From the NCBI RefSeq assembly GCF_900102075.1, contig NZ_FNAV01000001.1:310001-374000 (forward strand): DNA of 64,000 nucleotides. The letters are read 5' to 3'. The DNA comes from Salipiger thiooxidans (GTDB taxonomy: Bacteria; Pseudomonadota; Alphaproteobacteria; Rhodobacterales; Rhodobacteraceae). Made by a program: the position numbers and the translations under genes. The notes under the pieces were generated by a model. That model did no database searches, was not told the origin of the DNA, and was given only the letters and a program-made list of their open reading frames with translations. Numbering within the stretch: position 1 is the first letter of the stretch; each line of letters begins with the position of its first letter. Of the stretch, positions 60,604 to 64,000 are shown one piece after another.

Positions 60604-61848
60604 CTATACGGCAAGACCGTCCGCCATGCGGGTCCCCGTGCCGCGACAGGGCCGGATCACCAGCCAGCCGAGCAGCAGGATCACCGTCAGGTTCAGCACC
60701 CCCGCTCCGGCGGCCACGGCGAAGGTCAGCTCGTAGCTCGCCGTGGCGTCGAAGAAGAGCCCGCCCAGCCAGCCGCCAAGACCGTGCCCGCCCCACGCGA
60801 AGGCGATGATTATGCCGCTGCCTCCGGCCCGGCGCTTGGCCGGGAGCAGGGTGCGGATGCTGGTCAGCACCCCTGTCATCACCCCCGCGTAGCCGAAGCC
60901 GTAGACCGGCGCGAAGAGGTAGAAGAGCGAGATGTCGTCGATCCGCACGAAAAGGAAGACGAAGGCGGTCTGCCAGGCGCTCGCAGCGAGGTAGGCCGGC
61001 AGCGCGCCGATCATGTCCGCGAGTTTGCCGAAGGCCACCCGCCCGGCGATGGCGGCGATCATCATGACCAGCACGACGCTGCCCGCCTCCGCGCCGCTCG
61101 CCCCGCAGAGCTCGACCAGCGGCGCAAGATGCATGAGCGGCACAGACATCAGCGCGCAGCAGAAGACCACGCCGAGGCTCATCAGCGCCACCACCACCGG
61201 GGTCGGCACCGCCGGGAGCGTCTCGGCCACCTGCGCCGCCACGGGGCCGGCCCTGCGCGGGGCGCGGGCGAGCAGCGCCAGCGGCACGAGGATGGCCAGC
61301 GACGCAAGGCCGATGGCGACAAAGGCGCCACGCCAGCCGAGGCTCTCGATCAGCAGCGCGTTGGCGAAGGGAATGCCACCCTGCCCCATCGCCTGCCCGG
61401 CCGAGACGATGCCGATGGCGAGCCCCGCGCCGGTGCGGAACCAGCTCCCCACCAGCGCGAAGAGCGGCGCGAACAGCGCCCCGCCGCCCAGCGCGCCCGC
61501 GACGAAGAACAGCGCGTAGAGCTGCCAGAGCGCCGTGGCGAAGCCCGCCGCGGTGACGCAGAGCCCGGTGACAAGCGCGCCGGTCAGGATCACCTTGCGG
61601 GTGTCGACGCGGTCCGCCAGCCAGCCCATCGCGATGCCGCCCAGGGCGAGGCCGATAAGCCCCGCCGAGTTGATCAGCGCGACGTCTGCGCGGCTCCAGC
61701 CCTCGGCTTCCTCGAGCGGCGTGAAGAAGGCCGAGAGCCCGTTCACCAGTTGCCCCATCGCGACGGCCAGCATGGCCGACGCGGAAAGGACGATGACCCA
61801 GCGATAGGGGTCGGGGCGCTCGGGGGTGACGGAGTGGAGATCGTCCAT
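60604..61848 (-). CDS. MFS transporter
   Basis: A 414-residue major facilitator protein with about 12 hydrophobic helices and the loop 2-3 motif GWLADRVDTRKV near residue 75; the equivalent in the second half is GKLADMIGALPAY. The layout resembles the monocarboxylate/oxalate-formate antiporter branch, but the substrate is not predictable. The start is 12 bases after the stop of the cysteine synthase-glutaredoxin fusion, so it is in the same operon and may export or import a sulfur compound or organic acid linked to that enzyme. Confidence 0.88.
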   Translation of the reverse strand: MDDLHSVTPERPDPYRWVIVLSASAMLAVAMGQLVNGLSAFFTPLEEAEGWSRADVALINSAGLIGLALGGIAMGWLADRVDTRKVILTGALVTGLCVTAAGFATALWQLYALFFVAGALGGGALFAPLFALVGSWFRTGAGLAIGIVSAGQAMGQGGIPFANALLIESLGWRGAFVAIGLASLAILVPLALLARAPRRAGPVAAQVAETLPAVPTPVVVALMSLGVVFCCALMSVPLMHLAPLVELCGASGAEAGSVVLVMMIAAIAGRVAFGKLADMIGALPAYLAASAWQTAFVFLFVRIDDISLFYLFAPVYGFGYAGVMTGVLTSIRTLLPAKRRAGGSGIIIAFAWGGHGLGGWLGGLFFDATASYELTFAVAAGAGVLNLTVILLLGWLVIRPCRGTGTRMADGLAV

Positions 61849-61860
61849 GATCTGTCCTCC

Positions 61861-63357
61861 TCAGGCCGCGGCGGGTCTGCGCGGGTGCAGCCAGCCCGGC
61901 AGGAACCCGTAGGCGTTGCCGATGCCCTCGGCGTTTACCCCGCAACCGAGTTCTGCCAGCCTCTGCTGCAGGTCGCCCGCGTTGAAGGCGTCGAAGGTCT
62001 CGGTCGCGCCGCCGATGTGCCGGCCGCCCACGAAGACCTGCGGGATGGTCACCGCGCCGGTGGTCTCGGCCAGTGCCTTGCGCAGCGCGCCGCCGCGGTC
62101 GCCGATGCGGAAGGCGGCGCTGTCGAGATCGACCGAGCGATACGCGATCCCCGCCGCCGCGAAGAGCTTGCGCACCGACCAGCAGAACTCGCACCACTCG
62201 AGCGCGAAGAGTACCACCGGCTGCGACGGATCCGAGATCAGCGCTTGCAGGTCGGCCAGTGCCTCGTCGCTGGCCGCAGCCGGGGCGGCCTGCGCCGCGG
62301 GGGCGGAGGGCGCATCGAAGCGGAAGCGCGGGGTCGAGGCGGCGATGGCCAGCTCCTCGGCGTTCATCACCTCCTCGATGCCGCCGAAGAGCGGGGTCGA
62401 AAGGTAGCGCTCGCCGGTGTCGGGCAGCATGGCGAGAATGCGCGAGCCCTTGGGCGCATTGCGCGCCACCTCGAGCGCAGCGGCAAAGGTCGCCCCGGCG
62501 GAGGTGCCGCAGAGGATGCCCTCGTGCCGCGCCAGATCCTGCGCGCAGTCCATGGCGTCGGCCCCGGCCACGGCGCGGATCTCGTCGATCCAGCCCTCCT
62601 GCAGCACGTCATGCGCCAGCTTCGGGATGAAGTCCGGCGTCCAGCCCTGCATCAGGTGCGGGCGGAAGGCCGGGTGGCTGGCGGCGGGGGAGCCGTCGGG
62701 GTTGAACGGCTGCACCACGCCCGAGGCCAGAAGCGCCGAGTTGTCGGGCTCGCTGGCGACGATGCGGGTGCCCGGGCTGCGCTGCTTCAGCGTGCGCGCG
62801 ACGCCCTTCATGGTGCCGCCGGTGCCGAAGCCCGACACCCAGTAGTCCAGCGGCGCGTCCGCGAAGGTCTCGAGGATCTCGGCCGCGGTGGTGCGCGAGT
62901 GCATGTCGGGGCCGGCCTCGTTCTCGAACTGGCGGGCGAGGAACCAGCCGTGGGTCTCGGCCAGCTCGCGGGCCTTGGCGATCATGCCCGAGCCCTTTTC
63001 GGCAGCCGGGGTCAGCACCACCCGCGCGCCCAGGAAGCGCATCAGCTTGCGGCGCTCGATCGAGAAGCTCTCGGCCATGGTCACCACCAGCGGGTAGCCC
63101 TTGGCGGCACAGACCATGGCAAGGCCGATGCCGGTGTTGCCGCTGGTGGCCTCGATCACCGTCTGTCCGGGCCTGAGCGAGCCGTCGCGCTCGGCGGCCT
63201 CGATGATGCCGAGGGCCAGCCGGTCCTTGATCGAGCCCATGGGATTGAAGGCTTCGAGCTTGACGTAGAGCTCGACGCCCTCGGGCGCGAGCTTGTTGAT
63301 GCGGACGATCGGCGTGTTGCCGACGGTGTCGAGGATGCTGTTGAAAGCCTTGGTCAT
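61861..63357 (-). CDS. cysteine synthase-like enzyme fused to glutaredoxin
   Basis: A 498-residue fusion. Residues ~5-330 are a fold type II PLP enzyme of the O-acetylserine sulfhydrylase family, with K44 (GSIKDR), TSGNTG (71-76) and GTGGTMKGV (179-185). An Ala-rich linker (350-365) leads to a glutaredoxin domain with active site C389-E-F-C392 (LEWCEFCWSVRK), the cis-Pro TIPQVFVGG and GGATETFDAF. The extra ~25 residues at the end contain another Cys. The ATG at 63357 begins the normal CysK N-terminus. Coupling sulfur-amino-acid synthesis to a thiol redox step is inferred. Neighbours are a globin, a small membrane protein and an MFS transporter. Confidence 0.92.
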   Translation of the reverse strand: MTKAFNSILDTVGNTPIVRINKLAPEGVELYVKLEAFNPMGSIKDRLALGIIEAAERDGSLRPGQTVIEATSGNTGIGLAMVCAAKGYPLVVTMAESFSIERRKLMRFLGARVVLTPAAEKGSGMIAKARELAETHGWFLARQFENEAGPDMHSRTTAAEILETFADAPLDYWVSGFGTGGTMKGVARTLKQRSPGTRIVASEPDNSALLASGVVQPFNPDGSPAASHPAFRPHLMQGWTPDFIPKLAHDVLQEGWIDEIRAVAGADAMDCAQDLARHEGILCGTSAGATFAAALEVARNAPKGSRILAMLPDTGERYLSTPLFGGIEEVMNAEELAIAASTPRFRFDAPSAPAAQAAPAAASDEALADLQALISDPSQPVVLFALEWCEFCWSVRKLFAAAGIAYRSVDLDSAAFRIGDRGGALRKALAETTGAVTIPQVFVGGRHIGGATETFDAFNAGDLQQRLAELGCGVNAEGIGNAYGFLPGWLHPRRPAAA

Positions 63358-63401
63358 TGGAAGGGTCCTTGTCCGGAAAGGGAGGGGTTGGGAGGGAGGG
63401 G

Positions 63402-63524
63402 TCAGAGGATGGGCAGGATGCAATGGGCGAAGACCCCGGCAGCACCTGCCAGGATCGCCGCGACGATCACCCTGCGCGGGTGACGCGGCAGAAGCGCCGC
63501 GGGAGGGATGGACGGGGACGGCAT
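63402..63524 (-). CDS. very small membrane protein (40 aa)
   Basis: A 40-residue frame with a basic stretch (LLPRHPRRV) followed by one hydrophobic helix (IVAAILAGAAGVFAHCILPIL) reaching the C-terminus. A GAGGGGA site precedes the ATG at 63524. It fits between the globin stop (13 bp away) and the cysteine synthase fusion on the same strand. A membrane peptide of unknown function; coding is plausible but not certain. Confidence 0.45.
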   Translation of the reverse strand: MPSPSIPPAALLPRHPRRVIVAAILAGAAGVFAHCILPIL

Positions 63525-63537
63525 CGCAGCGGTCCCC

Positions 63538-63972
63538 TCAGGCGCTCTTGCGCCGGGCCGCGGCTGCGCCGGCCAGCATGGTCCCGGCCACCGCGCCGTA
63601 GGCGGCAAGCCAGGCGTCACGGATCGCGGGCGTGAAGTGCGCCCCCAGCCGGCGGGACATGGTCTCGATCAGCGCGGCGCCCACGGTGTCGTAATCGCCG
63701 TCCTGCACGCCGTAGACGACGTGACGGGCGCCCAGAGCCTCGAGCGGTGCCAGCACCGGGGCGAGGTCGTCGGCGCTCTTGACCACCAGCGCGATGGCGG
63801 CGGCGAGCTTGCGGCCCTGCCCGGCCATGTCGGTCGCGCCAAAGAGCGGGCGCAGCGCCGGGTCGTGGCGGAACAGGGTCTCGTAGAAGTCAGCGGTGAG
63901 GGCCTCTGGCTCGGCGGCAAGCGCCTGCCAGCTGTCGCGGATGTCGGAGATGTTCTGCGGTGTCAGGCTCAT
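63538..63972 (-). CDS. single-domain globin
   Basis: A 144-residue globin. The proximal haem ligand is H84 (ALGARHVVYGV), the CD1 Phe is F44 (RPLFG) and the distal E7 position is a Gln (Q52), as in bacterial haemoglobins that bind O2 or NO. Helix pattern and length fit the single-domain type; there is no FAD reductase domain. The ATG at 63972 has an AAAGGAGCAAG site. It is the first visible gene of an operon with a cysteine synthase-glutaredoxin fusion, suggesting a link between gas sensing or NO handling and thiol metabolism. Confidence 0.92.
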   Translation of the reverse strand: MSLTPQNISDIRDSWQALAAEPEALTADFYETLFRHDPALRPLFGATDMAGQGRKLAAAIALVVKSADDLAPVLAPLEALGARHVVYGVQDGDYDTVGAALIETMSRRLGAHFTPAIRDAWLAAYGAVAGTMLAGAAAARRKSA

Positions 63973-64000
63973 GGCTTGCTCCTTTGATCGGAAGGTGCAG

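Noticed and set aside
60487-63483. A 998-codon open frame on the plus strand opposite the MFS and cysteine synthase genes
   Set aside because: It is antisense to three well-recognised genes, has no domain and the Arg/Gly/His-rich composition typical of antisense frames in GC-rich DNA.

Overview
This window reads as chromosomal DNA of a GC-rich alphaproteobacterium, most likely a marine Rhodobacteraceae (Roseobacter group; a Salipiger/Citreicella-like genus is only a guess). The evidence is the SURF1-thrC-M16 peptidase-acetyltransferase order, the tad pilus locus with Asp-Trp type Flp pilins, the nucleoside salvage operon and the general codon use. Genes are dense and often overlap as ATGA or TGATG, so most belong to short operons.

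Region by region. 1-4250: a truncated gene, an alpha/beta hydrolase, a one-helix membrane protein and a secreted SPOR-domain protein. 4255-8897 (minus): nucleoside salvage operon cdd-deoA-deoB-add, then upp. 9104-11416 (minus): alkane hydroxylase alkB and mutY. 11501-20464 (plus): DciA-like protein, DsbA-like thiol oxidoreductase, CoA-transferase, SURF1, thrC, M16 peptidase, acetyltransferase, metallo-beta-lactamase-fold protein and FAD-linked 2-hydroxyacid dehydrogenase. 20561-21409 (minus): lytic transglycosylase. 21774-33860 (plus): a tad pilus locus (two pilins, cpaB, secretin, OmpA-like lipoprotein, tadZ, tadA, tadB, tadC, two TPR lipoproteins, prepilin peptidase, AAA ATPase). 34033-34109: elongator tRNA-Met, followed by frameshifted remains of an integrase and a Prim-Pol primase, a decayed integrated element. 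34687-38762: double-GNAT protein, small unknown proteins, a WD40-like propeller and an unknown protein.

38846-54908 is the most interesting block. It holds a divergent sigma-54 factor, then (plus strand) a four-component soluble diiron monooxygenase of the propane monooxygenase type (large subunit, reductase, small subunit, coupling protein), an amidohydrolase, a MIP18/DUF59-type protein, a dedicated GroEL-like chaperonin, a zinc alcohol dehydrogenase, a catalase-peroxidase, a small unknown protein and an AcoR/MimR-type sigma-54 activator with GAFTGA loop. A -24/-12 element (40355-40370) and a directly repeated decamer about 150-180 bp upstream of it lie before the large-subunit gene. Sigma factor, promoter, candidate enhancer, enzyme, maturation set and activator are therefore all local. 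Perfect hairpins separate blocks of the operon.

54918-64000: an Lrp regulator divergent from a stand-alone E1-like (AceE/transketolase) dehydrogenase; an aromatic FAD monooxygenase with a MarR regulator and palindromes between them; and an apparent minus-strand operon of a globin, a tiny membrane protein, a cysteine synthase-glutaredoxin fusion and an MFS transporter.

No rRNA, CRISPR array or intact insertion sequence was seen. A family of structured intergenic elements (8979-9098, 13835-13938, 20471-20534) sits downstream of genes and shows compensatory base changes in one stem.
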